Source of the DNA: Sporosarcina aquimarina
GTDB taxonomy: Bacteria; Bacillota; Bacilli; Bacillales_A; Planococcaceae
NCBI RefSeq assembly: GCF_019748715.1
Contig: NZ_JACLBZ010000014.1
Location: forward strand, 248,001-312,000
DNA length: 64,000 bases
Direction: 5' to 3'
Shown here one piece after another: positions 29,511 to 39,424 of this stretch; within the stretch, counting starts at the first letter, position 1; each line of letters opens with the position of its first letter. A program made the position numbers and the translations under genes. The notes under the pieces were generated by a model. The model had not been told where the DNA came from, searched no databases, and saw nothing but the letters and a program-made list of their open reading frames with translations.

Positions 29511-30722
29511 TTGATTCCAAAACTTGACGAATATAAAAAACAATTTGAATTAAAGAGCGATGACGCGATTAAACCGGGACTTGAGGCAGTGGAAGAGGCA
29601 CTTGCGAAAGTTGGTCATCCTGAAAAAGATTTGAAGATTATTCATGTCGCAGGCACGAACGGTAAAGGCTCGACGATCGCGGTGATGGAAGCCGTGTTGA
29701 AAGAGCATGGATTCACGACCGGTGTGTTTTCTTCACCTGCTATTGTCGATTTGCATGATCAGATTCGGTTGAATGGCGTGCCGATTTCATCTGAGGAACT
29801 GTCCGTTGTGTTTGAGGAAATGAACAGTGCCGGTCTAAGTGGGACATTAACGGACTTTGAATTATTGACAGTGGCGGCATTTTTGGTTTTTCGAAATGCT
29901 GCACCAGACTATGTATTGCTCGAGACGGGAATGGGTGGAAGGCTAGATAGTACGAATGTTGCGACGCCGTTAGTCTCTGTTATCACTTCGATTGCGCTTG
30001 ACCATACAGGGTTTCTAGGTAATACAGTAGCAGAGATCGCTTCGCATAAGGCAGGTATCATTAAGCCGGGTGTGCCGGTAGTAATTGGCAAGTTGCCGAA
30101 AGACGCGACAGAAATAGTAGAATTTGAAGCCAATCAAAAAGGAAGTCCGTTAGTTGTCTATGGACAAGATTTTAGAATGGCCAACGAGGAAATTGAAACT
30201 TTTAAAGGTATACAGAATTTTGATCTTCCGATTAGAAGAATGAAAGGGCCGCATCAGGCGATTAATCATGCAGTGGCATTGGAAGCTTTACTGCATGCAG
30301 GAGTTTCCTTAGAACAGGAAAATGTAGCCACAGCCATTCAGAATGTACAGTTGCCGTTTCGTTTCCAAGAAATTAGGGAAGGCGTGTTCATAGATGGCGC
30401 ACATAACCCGGCAGCTGCTCGTATGCTGGTTCGAACGATAGAGGAAGAGTTCCCTGGTGAGAAGGTGGACTGGGTAGTGGGGATGCTGAAGACGAAGGAT
30501 TATGAAGAGACTTTAAAGATTTTAGCGCCACTTGCTAATAGCTTTACGTTTGTTGATTTTCCGCACCCGCAAGCTGCGAGAGCGGAGGATTTGCAGGCGG
30601 TATGTCCGATTGGAGACAGTACGATTGTTTCATTGGAGGAGATTGATTTCAAATGTAATGAAAAGTACAAAAAGATTGTTGTTGGGTCACTTTACTTGTT
30701 GAGTGGTTTAGTGAGACAATAG
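29511..30722 (+). CDS. folC: Folylpolyglutamate synthase/dihydrofolate synthase
   Basis: 403 aa, TTG 29511 after ACAGGAGG. Mur-ligase-family enzyme adding glutamate to folates. ATP loop HVAGTNGKGSTIAVMEAVL (about 44-62), FSSPAIVDLHDQIRLNG, MGGRLDSTNV and IDGAHNPAAARML are visible. An extended -10 (TGC-TATAAT, 29468-29473) lies upstream. Slightly shorter than B. subtilis FolC (about 430 aa). Confidence 0.95.
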   Translation: MIPKLDEYKKQFELKSDDAIKPGLEAVEEALAKVGHPEKDLKIIHVAGTNGKGSTIAVMEAVLKEHGFTTGVFSSPAIVDLHDQIRLNGVPISSEELSVVFEEMNSAGLSGTLTDFELLTVAAFLVFRNAAPDYVLLETGMGGRLDSTNVATPLVSVITSIALDHTGFLGNTVAEIASHKAGIIKPGVPVVIGKLPKDATEIVEFEANQKGSPLVVYGQDFRMANEEIETFKGIQNFDLPIRRMKGPHQAINHAVALEALLHAGVSLEQENVATAIQNVQLPFRFQEIREGVFIDGAHNPAAARMLVRTIEEEFPGEKVDWVVGMLKTKDYEETLKILAPLANSFTFVDFPHPQAARAEDLQAVCPIGDSTIVSLEEIDFKCNEKYKKIVVGSLYLLSGLVRQ

Positions 30723-30829
30723 GCTTAATAGAATACGTTTTTTATTATTATTTTAGGTGATTAAGGTATTTAGGATTAGTGTTCATAGTAGATTTGCAAT
30801 ATATGAAAAGATTCTGAGGGAGGGGTATC

Positions 30830-31288
30830 ATGAGAGCGAAAGATGAGAAGGGCATGACACTTGTAGAAGTGTTGGCGGCTCTTGTGATTTTGGGCATTGT
30901 GTTTGTTGGTTTCATGACTATTTTCCCACAGATGAGTAACTTTAACTCCAAAACAGAAGCGAAATTAGAAACAATGAATCTGGTGAAAAAAGAGTTGGAT
31001 TTTTGGAAAAACAACCCACTTCCCTTAATGGAAGATGAAGAGTTAATAAATGTTTTATTGCCTGATAAAAGCAATTCAGAGTTTACTGTGTATGAATACG
31101 ATCGAGTGAGTACACCGAATTACCATTATAAAGTAAAGTATTTTACAAATTCGGATTTGATTACGGATGGATTAGATAATGAAGACCATTCTCTGTCGGA
31201 GCTCTATAAACTACACATAACAATAGAGAAAAATAATAGAGAAATAAGCGAGACATTTGGTTATGTGCATTTAGGGGGCATAAAATGA
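30830..31288 (+). CDS. Type IV minor prepilin (PilV-like)
   Basis: 152 aa, ATG 30830 after GAGGGAGGGG. Class III signal: short basic leader ending KG, cleavage, then MTLVEVLAALVILGIVFVGF with Glu5. The remainder is a short polar pilin head. First gene of the pilus operon; overlaps the next prepilin by 4 nt. Minor pilins prime pilus assembly at the membrane. Confidence 0.88.
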   Translation: MRAKDEKGMTLVEVLAALVILGIVFVGFMTIFPQMSNFNSKTEAKLETMNLVKKELDFWKNNPLPLMEDEELINVLLPDKSNSEFTVYEYDRVSTPNYHYKVKYFTNSDLITDGLDNEDHSLSELYKLHITIEKNNREISETFGYVHLGGIK

Positions 31289-31791
31289 GAAAAAAAGAAA
31301 AAGGTATGACTTTAGTGGAAGTGCTAGCCACTCTCGTACTTTTATCTTTGATAGTTGGAATAATTTGGACTACTTACTTCATCGCTTCAAAATCAAACGT
31401 GAAGGAAATGTCTGTTTTGCGTTTACAACAGGAAGCGAACTATATTATTTCGGAGCTACAACAAGTGCATCGTCACTGTCCTTCTTATGAGTTAACGATA
31501 GAGAAGGGAAAAATAGAAATCCAAAAATGTACGTCAAGTGATAATCAAGAAGCATATAACGGAATAATAAGTTCCGATTTTCGCTTTTTTGCAACATTTA
31601 CTGATGTGTCAGATGAAGAACTAGAGAGATTAATATCTTCAGGTTTCAAAGACTTTGAAGGCATTACTGATAATAAAATCATTCCGACGGGAACTGATTT
31701 GAATTTCCGACATTTGATTGTGCAAGATCCTCTAAGTACAAAGCGATTTGTAGATGTACCTACGTTGATTACTCGGTATAAAACTGATTAA
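31285..31791 (+). CDS. Type IV minor prepilin (PilW-like)
   Basis: 168 aa. Leader MRKKEKG, then MTLVEVLATLVLLSLIVGIIW with Glu5. The head domain has two cysteines (HRHCPSYELTIEKGKIEIQKC) about 20 residues apart that could form a disulfide. Translationally coupled to the preceding prepilin. Confidence 0.87.
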   Translation: MRKKEKGMTLVEVLATLVLLSLIVGIIWTTYFIASKSNVKEMSVLRLQQEANYIISELQQVHRHCPSYELTIEKGKIEIQKCTSSDNQEAYNGIISSDFRFFATFTDVSDEELERLISSGFKDFEGITDNKIIPTGTDLNFRHLIVQDPLSTKRFVDVPTLITRYKTD

Positions 31792-31862
31792 TGAATGTTA
31801 ATATAAAATTTTCATTAACTGGATAGTTGAGTGATAAAGTCTCTATAAAGGCGGTGCTAGCG

Positions 31863-33125
31863 ATGAGAAAGTCGAAAAGTCAGGAAGGATACGCATTGGT
31901 TTTAGTATTGTTCCTAATTGTATTTATTATGATTGTTAGTGCTGTTTTCATGAGAGGAGCGCTAAGCAACGCTAAGCAAGAGAAGATTGTAGACTCTAAT
32001 CAATTGGCAGTCGTTGCCTCAGAAATGGGAGTGGATCTTTATAAAACTGCTGTATTAAATGCGTTTTATGGAAAGAAAGATGAGCTGATAAATAGCGCTC
32101 AAAGTGAAATTGATAAACTATATAAAAATAGTGCTAACCTTACTTCGACTCAATTGAAAAACCAAGAAAATGCTATTTACGATTCATTTAAGCAACAGTT
32201 TATTAATGAATTAAATAAAGGTATTGTTGAGCAGAAACAAAGAAATCAGATAGAAAGTGATATTTATTATGAAAATATTAGTATCAAAGCTATAGATGCC
32301 GGACCGAAAGTAGTAAAAGTGAACGGGTTAGTTATTGGGGTTAAGAAAGATGCTAATGAAGGGAATTTGCATGAAAATAAAATGGAGATACAAATGGTTT
32401 TTCAACTTCCTAATCTAAAACCAACTGATGGTTCAAATGATGGGAATTCAGGCTCATCAAGTGGGCAGCAAGGGAAAATCAATATGTATCAATTGTACCC
32501 TACTGACGTCGTGTTCCCTAAATGCGATAATAATTTAAAAAATAAAACATGTGTGGGTGACAATTCAAATAGGTTAAGCGAAATGGATAAAACAAAGTTG
32601 TACCTTCCCACTGGACACACTTCAGAGAATGAAAATAATCTTAATTTAAAGAACTCAGTTATTTATAGTAAAGATAAAATAACTTTTAAAAATATTAATA
32701 GTTTAAATAATATTACTATATATACTGATGGAGCATTTAGCGCAAAAAATATGAATGGACAGGGATTGCAAAACTCAAATTTATTCATAAATAATAGCTC
32801 TGATTTTGACCAAGTAAAAATGAACAATTCTTCTATTGTGCAACGTGGTGCAATCAAAATTAATGATCATCTAACGTTAAGTAATAATTCTAAGATGTGT
32901 GTAGCTGGTAGTATTCATGTTGTAAAATCCTTTACAAAGGATGCTTCAAGTAAAGTTTATGTTTGGGGAACGGTACAAGGAATCAACGAGTCAGATATTA
33001 TTAGAGTAAATAGTGTCGAAGAATTAGTTGAAAGATGTGTTGGTGACAATCAAACGGGTCCAAATAGTCCTATTCTTGATTCGAATTGGCCACCGCCAGA
33101 AGTCAATGTGGATTATGTATCGTAA
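31863..33125 (+). CDS. PilX-like pilus assembly protein
   Basis: 420 aa from ATG 31863 (AAAGGCGGTG upstream); upstream in-frame TTG 31827 lacks a site. The N terminus SQEGYALVLVLFLIVFIMIVSAVFMRGAL is a PilX-type non-cleaved or poorly cleaved membrane anchor. The C-terminal half is Asn/Ser-rich with short strand repeats (NNITIYTDGAFSAKN, SSIVQRGAIKINDHL, SGSIHVV-like) suggestive of a beta-solenoid as in polymer-forming proteins. More AT-rich than the flanking operon genes. Confidence 0.75.
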   Translation: MRKSKSQEGYALVLVLFLIVFIMIVSAVFMRGALSNAKQEKIVDSNQLAVVASEMGVDLYKTAVLNAFYGKKDELINSAQSEIDKLYKNSANLTSTQLKNQENAIYDSFKQQFINELNKGIVEQKQRNQIESDIYYENISIKAIDAGPKVVKVNGLVIGVKKDANEGNLHENKMEIQMVFQLPNLKPTDGSNDGNSGSSSGQQGKINMYQLYPTDVVFPKCDNNLKNKTCVGDNSNRLSEMDKTKLYLPTGHTSENENNLNLKNSVIYSKDKITFKNINSLNNITIYTDGAFSAKNMNGQGLQNSNLFINNSSDFDQVKMNNSSIVQRGAIKINDHLTLSNNSKMCVAGSIHVVKSFTKDASSKVYVWGTVQGINESDIIRVNSVEELVERCVGDNQTGPNSPILDSNWPPPEVNVDYVS

Positions 33126-33156
33126 TAGAATGATATTTAGAAAAGGTGACTACCCA

Positions 33157-34572
33157 ATGAAAAGAAAACTATACACAATCAGCCTACTATGGGCGGCCGT
33201 TCTCCTAGCCCTATCCACCCTATTCGTCCAAGACACCTACGCAGGCGACGGCTTTTTCTCAAACATCAAGCGCTTCGGCAAGCACACATATGTCGGGCCG
33301 TTTGATATATCGAAACTAAGTCGTAAGAAAGCAAAAGAAAAGCTTGCGGCAGATTTCACTGATCTAGAACAGAATCTCGCGGTGGAATTGCTTGTGCAGG
33401 ATGAGTCTGTGGAGGTACCTTCAGAAGTCGTTACGTTTGATGTCGATTCCACGTTAAGTCAGGCTGCTTCAGGGCAGGATAATTCGTTAATTGCGAGTGT
33501 ATCGCGAGATGGTTTGCGAACGGTCTTGAAGCAGAATTTTGATTCGCTGGTATTCTCTGAAGATGAAGTAGATACAGTCGCTACTAAAATAGAAGAATAT
33601 GTGTGCAGCGGGATTATGCCACAGCGCATTCATTTGCCGGAGTATGTCCCGAATTTATATTCACAAACGCAAACTTTGGCTTCTTCTACCTATTCAATCA
33701 ATGAACTATCAAAAGAGTTACGCCTGATTATGGAAGATCTGAATGGTACGGAAATTCAACCAAATACCACTTTATCTTTTATGGAGATTTTGGAAGGAAA
33801 AGAATCGGCCAGTGCGAGTGATGAACAGTTGACGATCATGGCCTCGATGTTATACACGGCGGCCCTTCAAACGAATTGGATTATTGATGAACGTAACATC
33901 AGCAGTGAACTGACAGCTGAAGTACAGCCGGGATTTGAAGCGGCAATCAACCGTCAACTTGGTTTGGATTTTATGTTCTCTAATCCGAATCAAACGGTTT
34001 TCACCATCCATACAAATTGGACAAACTCTCAATTGGAGTTGACGATAGAGGGGCTGTCTTTTGTCCGTACATACGAACCAGAAGTGGAGAAATTGACCAC
34101 ATATGAGCCCAAAACAGTCATTCGTTATAGTGCATTTGTTTCTCCAGGTAGTGTGGAAACGTTGGAGGTTGGGAAAAAGGGCTTGGAAGCAACAGTAAAA
34201 CGAAAAGTGTTGCTGAACGGTTCGCTTGAAGAGTATGAAGACGTGTCTGTTGATTTCTATGTGCCTCAACCAAGAATTGAACGCCATCATTTGGTCCAGG
34301 CTGAGAAGCCGTCTGACGGCACAAATCAGGATGGGAATAGTAGCTCGGGACCAAACAGCGCAAATCCAGACAGTTCGGGATCGGACAATACAAGTAAGAA
34401 CCCAAGAAATTCTGAAAATAATACTACAGGAACCGGGACATCTTCAGGAAAACCTTCTGGAAACTCTAATGCTTCAGAAGGCTCCGCTGGCGGTAAAGAA
34501 GACGATAAAATCATTTACGACAAAGGCGGAAATATTATGAAGTTCGATGAAAACGGGAATCCGATCGACTGA
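33157..34572 (+). CDS. Exported VanW-like/G5-like protein of the pilus operon
   Basis: 471 aa from ATG 33157 after AAAAGGTGAC. Signal peptide or anchor MKRKLYTISLLWAAVLLALSTLF, a cleavable-looking site before GDGFF, then VanW-like features (QLTIMASMLYTAALQTNW, PGFEAAINRQLGLDFMFSNPNQT), a G5-like strand module (TVIRYSAFVSPGSVETLEVGKKG), and a Ser/Gly/Asn-rich low-complexity tail ending FDENGNPID. Likely extracytoplasmic and pilus- or wall-associated; the exact job is unknown. Confidence 0.7.
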   Translation: MKRKLYTISLLWAAVLLALSTLFVQDTYAGDGFFSNIKRFGKHTYVGPFDISKLSRKKAKEKLAADFTDLEQNLAVELLVQDESVEVPSEVVTFDVDSTLSQAASGQDNSLIASVSRDGLRTVLKQNFDSLVFSEDEVDTVATKIEEYVCSGIMPQRIHLPEYVPNLYSQTQTLASSTYSINELSKELRLIMEDLNGTEIQPNTTLSFMEILEGKESASASDEQLTIMASMLYTAALQTNWIIDERNISSELTAEVQPGFEAAINRQLGLDFMFSNPNQTVFTIHTNWTNSQLELTIEGLSFVRTYEPEVEKLTTYEPKTVIRYSAFVSPGSVETLEVGKKGLEATVKRKVLLNGSLEEYEDVSVDFYVPQPRIERHHLVQAEKPSDGTNQDGNSSSGPNSANPDSSGSDNTSKNPRNSENNTTGTGTSSGKPSGNSNASEGSAGGKEDDKIIYDKGGNIMKFDENGNPID

Positions 34573-34587
34573 TGAAGGAGGATTTAG

Positions 34588-36252
34588 ATGGCTGGTACTA
34601 GAAAACGTCTCGGGGATTTATTAATTGAATCAGGTTTATTGTCTGATGAACAACTGATGAGTGCGTTGAAAGACAAACCGCGAGAACAACGACTTGGTGA
34701 TGCGTTATTGCAGCGTGGCTACATTACTGAGCAACAGCTGATTGAAGTGTTGGAGTTCCAGCTTGGAATCCCGCACGTCAATTTATACAGGTATCCGTTT
34801 GATCCGAAACTCTTCAATATCGTACCAAAAGAATTGGCTAAGCAGAAAATGATTGTGCCGCTAAAGAAAGATGGCGATAAATTATTCGTCGCGATGGCGG
34901 ACCCGATGGATTACAATACAATTGAAGATTTACGTCTCTCGACTGGTTTCCATATCGAAACCGCGATCGCTTCAAAAGACGATATTACTCGAACGATCAC
35001 TCGATACTATGATGATGAACTTTTCGAAGATCTGACTTTTGAAGAACCAGAAGATCAGCAACAGCAACAACAGCAGGAAGAATTGGTTGACAACGACTCG
35101 CCAATAGTCCGTCTCGTCAATCAAATCATTTCAAGTGCTGTTTCAATGAAAGCAAGTGATATTCATATCGATCCACAAGAACACCAAGTGGTCATTCGTT
35201 TCCGTATCGATGGTAAATTGCAGACAGAACGCGTCTTGCCGAAACATTTGCAGTCCACACTCATTGCGCGGATTAAGATCATGGGCAATTTGAATATTAC
35301 CGAATCACGTATTCCCCAAGACGGCCGTATTAAAGTAACCATCGATTTTAGACCGATCGACATCCGTTTATCTACTTTACCTACCGTCTTTGGTGAAAAA
35401 ATTGTTATGAGGATATTGGATTTAAGCAGCTCGCTGAACGACTTGGCCAAGCTAGGTTTTGGCCATACGAATTTACAGCGCTTTTTAGAAGAAATCGAAA
35501 AGCCTAACGGCATTATTTTGATTTCAGGTCCGACGGGTTCGGGTAAGTCTTCCACATTGTATGCTTCGCTGAATCGTCTGAATAATGAAGAGGTCAATAT
35601 TATCACGATAGAAGATCCGGTTGAGTATCAGCTCGAAGGCATCAATCAAATCCAAGTGAATCCTAAAGTGGGCTTGTCTTTTGCGGCCGGCTTACGTTCC
35701 ATTTTGCGGCAAGATCCGGATATCGTCATGGTTGGTGAAATCCGTGATAAAGAGACTGTAGAAATTGCGATTCGCGCTTCGTTGACAGGGCATTTAGTGC
35801 TCAGTACGATTCATACAAATGATTCTGTGGCTTCCATTTCGAGGTTGCTTGATATGGGGGTAGAGCCATTTTTGTTGACGGCTTCATTAAATGCGATAGT
35901 CGCACAACGTTTGATTCGGAGAGTGTGTCGAGATTGTGGGGCACGTCAGCCAGCTACAACTCGTGAGAAAGAGATTTTTGCTCGGCGTGGCATGGAGATT
36001 GAGGAAATCAATCGAGGAGCTGGCTGTGCGGCGTGTAATATGACGGGATACAGAGGACGAATTGCGATTCATGAAGTATTGATCATCAATGCCGAGATGC
36101 GCGATGCAATCAATCGCAATGCCTCGCCAAGTGTATTGCGGGATATTGCTGAAAAAAGCGATACGATTTTCTTGATTGATGATGGTTTAGATAAAGTAAA
36201 GCAAGGCATTACAACTACTGAGGAAGTGTTGCGAGTGGCCTTGATTGAATAG
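34588..36252 (+). CDS. pilB: Type IV pilus assembly ATPase PilB
   Basis: 554 aa, ATG 34588 after GAAGGAGG. Hexameric extension motor. N-terminal MshEN domain (KRLGDLLIESGLLSDEQL, about 5-22), GspE domain with Walker A GPTGSGKS (314-321), Asp box and Walker B ILRQDPDIVMVGEIRD, His box HTNDSVASISRLLDMG, and the tetracysteine zinc site (CRDCGAR ... CAACNMTG, about 447-485). A polyglutamine run (EDQQQQQQQEEL) links the domains. Confidence 0.95.
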   Translation: MAGTRKRLGDLLIESGLLSDEQLMSALKDKPREQRLGDALLQRGYITEQQLIEVLEFQLGIPHVNLYRYPFDPKLFNIVPKELAKQKMIVPLKKDGDKLFVAMADPMDYNTIEDLRLSTGFHIETAIASKDDITRTITRYYDDELFEDLTFEEPEDQQQQQQQEELVDNDSPIVRLVNQIISSAVSMKASDIHIDPQEHQVVIRFRIDGKLQTERVLPKHLQSTLIARIKIMGNLNITESRIPQDGRIKVTIDFRPIDIRLSTLPTVFGEKIVMRILDLSSSLNDLAKLGFGHTNLQRFLEEIEKPNGIILISGPTGSGKSSTLYASLNRLNNEEVNIITIEDPVEYQLEGINQIQVNPKVGLSFAAGLRSILRQDPDIVMVGEIRDKETVEIAIRASLTGHLVLSTIHTNDSVASISRLLDMGVEPFLLTASLNAIVAQRLIRRVCRDCGARQPATTREKEIFARRGMEIEEINRGAGCAACNMTGYRGRIAIHEVLIINAEMRDAINRNASPSVLRDIAEKSDTIFLIDDGLDKVKQGITTTEEVLRVALIE

Positions 36253-36263
36253 GGGTGTGTGTG

Positions 36264-37301
36264 ATGCCGATACGTATTGATCAATTATTAACTGAAGCAT
36301 TTCAAATGAAGGCTTCTGATATTCATTTGACTGTTGGCGTACCTCCAGTCTTTCGTGTTCATGGAGATTTAAAACGTTATGGTGAAAATCCATTGACGGA
36401 AGAAGATACACGAGAGATCGCTTATCAAACAATTCCTGAAAAAGTGGTTCCAGACTTTAAAGAGGCGGGTCAGATCGACTACTCGTATGAAATTTCAGAT
36501 GTGTCACGTTTCAGGGTCAATGCATTCCAGCAACGCGGAGCGATATCATTGGCATTCCGGACCATTCCGACGAAAATTCCGACTATCGACGATCTGCAGA
36601 TGCCAGAGACGTTAAAGAATCTTTCGGGTACAGCACAAGGACTTATTTTAGTGACAGGTCCCACAGGTTCAGGGAAATCTACAACACTTGCCGCAATGAT
36701 ACGCTATATGAATGAAACGATGAGAAAGCATATTATTACGTTGGAAGATCCGATTGAGTATATGCATGATCACGGAGCATCGATTATTGACCAGCGTGAA
36801 GTTGGCTTTGATACACTTTCGTTTGCGGATGGATTGCGTGCAGCATTGCGTCAAGATCCAGATGTCATTCTAGTTGGTGAAATGCGGGATTTGGAGACGA
36901 TCTCCACAGCGATTACTGCGGCGGAGACCGGTCACTTGGTGCTTGCAACCTTGCATACTTGGAGTGCAGCTTCTACAATCGACCGGATTATCGATGTGTT
37001 CCCGCATGGACAACAGGCACAGATTCGTATTCAGCTGGCGGGTGTGTTGACAGCGGTTATTTCGCAGCGTTTATTTCAAACGATGGATAAAGACGGTCGA
37101 CGTGCCGCTACAGAAATTATGATCAACAATCCAGCTGTTTCAAATTTGATTCGTTCTGAAAAAGTACATCAGATTCCGAACGTCATCCAAACGAATCGTG
37201 CGCTCGGTATGCATATGATGGAGCATTCGGTCAAAAGCCTCATGGAGCAAGGCATCATCTCGTATGAGGTCGCGATACCATACTTGCAAGGAGATGATTG
37301 A
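36264..37301 (+). CDS. pilT: Pilus retraction ATPase PilT
   Basis: 345 aa from ATG 36264 (AGGGGTG upstream). Retraction motor: no MshEN domain, no zinc site, Walker A GPTGSGKS (132-139), ALRQDPDVILVGEMRDLET, and LHTWSAASTIDRIIDVFPHGQQAQIRIQLA as in PilT. Its presence means the pili are likely retractile, so twitching motility or DNA uptake is possible. Overlaps pilC. Confidence 0.95.
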   Translation: MPIRIDQLLTEAFQMKASDIHLTVGVPPVFRVHGDLKRYGENPLTEEDTREIAYQTIPEKVVPDFKEAGQIDYSYEISDVSRFRVNAFQQRGAISLAFRTIPTKIPTIDDLQMPETLKNLSGTAQGLILVTGPTGSGKSTTLAAMIRYMNETMRKHIITLEDPIEYMHDHGASIIDQREVGFDTLSFADGLRAALRQDPDVILVGEMRDLETISTAITAAETGHLVLATLHTWSAASTIDRIIDVFPHGQQAQIRIQLAGVLTAVISQRLFQTMDKDGRRAATEIMINNPAVSNLIRSEKVHQIPNVIQTNRALGMHMMEHSVKSLMEQGIISYEVAIPYLQGDD

Positions 37302-37303
37302 CC

Positions 37304-38515
37304 GTGACGCGTTTTACATATGAAGGGCGTGACGCGAAATCGATCCGTCGCGGCACTATCACAGCTACAAATAAACGAGATGCGGCGGTAAAATTGAAGA
37401 ATCAAGGCATTCGTGTCGTCAGTATTGTGGAGCAGAAAGAAACTGTTTTGACAAAAGACATCACAATCGGTAGTCCTGTCAAACGAGAACAATTGATCAT
37501 GTTCTTGCGTCAGTTTTCTACTTTGTTGCAGGCTGGAGTAACGATTGTGGACGCTGTTCGAATTCTGGCCATGCAAGTCGAACAGCCTGCATTTAGGAAG
37601 ATTTTAAACGCCGTGCAGGAGGACTTGCGTACCGGTACACCATTATCAGACGCATTGGCAAAGCATCCGAAAGCGTTTGAACCATTGATTTTGAATATGG
37701 TTGGTGCAGGGGAAGTTTCCGGGACAGTCGATGAATCGCTCGATCAGTTGGCAGATCATTTCGAGAAAGCTTACCGAACCAGACAGAAAGTAACATCTGC
37801 TATGGCTTATCCAGTTGTTGTTGGCATTTTGGCGCTCGGCGTTGTGATTTTTCTGTTGTCATTCGTTGTTCCGATGTTTGTCGATATGTTCGATAGTATC
37901 GGAGGCGAATTGCCTTGGTTGACGCTTTTTGTGCTTGCAGCGAGTGATTGGATGCAAAACTATTGGTATTTGTTGGTGTTGCTAGTGGCAGCTAGTGTAG
38001 TGGGTATTCTATTGTTGCGGAACAATCCTCAAGGGAAATATATTTTGGATTCTTTCTTATTGAGGATGCCTATTTTTGGAAATATCGTCAAAAAGTCCTC
38101 ACTGGCAATGATGACACGTACACTCAGTTCGATGTTTTCGAGCTCGGTACCGATTCTACAGGCGCTCACCATGACGGAGCGAGTCATAGGAAACGAAGTG
38201 ATCTCAAGAGTGGTTGGTGAATCCAGACAATCAATGGAACGCGGCGGATCATTGACAGAGCCGATGATGAACCACTGGGCATTTCCTCCGCTAATTCCGC
38301 ATATGATTGCGATAGGCGAAGAAACTGGTTCTTTAGACTCTATGTTAGCGAAAGTTGCGGACTTTTATGAGAAGGAAGTAGAAGCAGCGACAGACCGATT
38401 AAAGGCGCTCATAGAGCCGATTATGATTGTTATTTTGGCAGCAATAGTAGGGACTATCATCTTAGCAATTATGATTCCGATGTTTAGTATGTTTGAACAA
38501 ATAGATAGTTTGTAA
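37304..38515 (+). CDS. pilC: Type IV pilus inner-membrane platform protein PilC
   Basis: 403 aa. Two T2SF domains, each with a FLRQFSTLLQAG-type motif (first about 66-77, second MMTRTLSSMFSSSVPILQAL), and three membrane segments (VVGILALGVVIFLLSFVVPMF, WYLLVLLVAASVVGILLL, IEPIMIVILAAIVGTIILAI). Start is GTG 37304 or TTG 37298, both after AAGGAG and overlapping or near the pilT stop. Confidence 0.94.
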   Translation: MTRFTYEGRDAKSIRRGTITATNKRDAAVKLKNQGIRVVSIVEQKETVLTKDITIGSPVKREQLIMFLRQFSTLLQAGVTIVDAVRILAMQVEQPAFRKILNAVQEDLRTGTPLSDALAKHPKAFEPLILNMVGAGEVSGTVDESLDQLADHFEKAYRTRQKVTSAMAYPVVVGILALGVVIFLLSFVVPMFVDMFDSIGGELPWLTLFVLAASDWMQNYWYLLVLLVAASVVGILLLRNNPQGKYILDSFLLRMPIFGNIVKKSSLAMMTRTLSSMFSSSVPILQALTMTERVIGNEVISRVVGESRQSMERGGSLTEPMMNHWAFPPLIPHMIAIGEETGSLDSMLAKVADFYEKEVEAATDRLKALIEPIMIVILAAIVGTIILAIMIPMFSMFEQIDSL

Positions 38516-38566
38516 TGGATATTATGATTTTTTTTTTGAAATGTGTATTTTTTAGATATTACTAGT

Positions 38567-38594
38567 GTTAATTTCCTAATTCGTCTGCTATACT
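38567..38594 (+). promoter_or_regulatory. Candidate promoter for major pilin gene
   Basis: Extended -10 TGC-TATACT (38589-38594) with weak -35 TTAATT near 38567. The same TGCTATACT occurs upstream of pilM (39496-39504), suggesting internal promoters in the cluster. Confidence 0.45.
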
Positions 38595-38632
38595 ATATTC
38601 ATAGAGTAAGTGAAAAAAGAGGAGGAAACTAC

Positions 38633-39070
38633 ATGAAAATGTTTCTACAAAAGAAATTGAAAAATGAAAAAGGTTTGACGTTGGTGGAGTTACTTGCGGT
38701 AATTGTTATTTTAGGGATTATTGCAGCGATTGCGGTGCCGGCTATTGGGAATATTATTGATAACTCGCGGGCGAAAGCGCTGGTGTCTGATGGGATCAAT
38801 GTTATGAATGCAGGAAATATGTACTTTACAGAAAACTCCGGTGAGTCAACAGTAGATATCGCTAAACTGAAATCTGAAAAATATTTGGAATCAGAAGGCA
38901 AGCTATCTACCGCTACAGTTAACAACGTTACCGGAGGGGAAAATACTATTTCAGCCAAAGGTACAAATGGTAAAGTAACATTAGATATAAGCGATAAGAC
39001 TCTAAAGCAACTTTCCACTCAGAAAGTTAGTATTGGTGATAGTGGGGCTATAACTCTTGGTGAGGAGTAA
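38633..39070 (+). CDS. Major type IV pilin (PilA-like)
   Basis: 145 aa from ATG 38633 after GAGGAGG; longer upstream frames lack a ribosome site. Leader MKMFLQKKLKNEKG, cleavage, then LTLVELLAVIVILGIIAAIAVPAIGNI with Glu5, the canonical class III signal. The head domain is short and cysteine-free. A dedicated promoter and downstream terminator mean high separate expression, as expected for a structural subunit. Confidence 0.93.
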   Translation: MKMFLQKKLKNEKGLTLVELLAVIVILGIIAAIAVPAIGNIIDNSRAKALVSDGINVMNAGNMYFTENSGESTVDIAKLKSEKYLESEGKLSTATVNNVTGGENTISAKGTNGKVTLDISDKTLKQLSTQKVSIGDSGAITLGEE

Positions 39071-39147
39071 GATGTACCAGATTCCCGCACAATTTGGAAA
39101 CTAAATAAAATTACCTGTGCAACACATAATTTATTTGTCCAAAATCT

Positions 39148-39184
39148 AGACTCTCAAGAGATATTCTCTTCAGAGTCTTTTTTA
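39148..39184 (+). terminator. Terminator after pilin gene
   Basis: AGACTCT ... AGAGTCT outer stem with inner GAGA/TCTC and a T run. Confidence 0.8.
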
Positions 39185-39314
39185 AACCTTTTGACTATGT
39201 TTGTTCAGTCATTCGATTATGAAAAGATAAGCAACATATTGAAAGAATTAACTTTTGTTCTGTCTTAGAAAATTAGTAATATATATTCTTTTCTTTATGC
39301 AAGGAGAAGAAACT

Positions 39315-39424
39315 ATAATAAAACTACTAAAAGATAAAAAAAGCCTTTCCCTCATCGAAGTATTAACGGTTGTACAGAATTAAAGGTTGGAAAAGAACAA
39401 TGTGGAGATATGGAACCATTGTAA
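39315..39424 (+). pseudogene. Internally deleted prepilin remnant
   Basis: After AAGGAGAAG comes a frame reading IIKLLKDKKS-LSLIEVLTVV, a class III prepilin leader and helix start with ATA in place of ATG and Ser in place of the usual Gly before cleavage. It breaks after 22 codons, and the next frame reads TELKVGKEQCGDMEPL-stop, resembling a pilin C terminus. The rest of the pilin is absent. Probably a second pilin gene that lost its middle. Confidence 0.6.
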
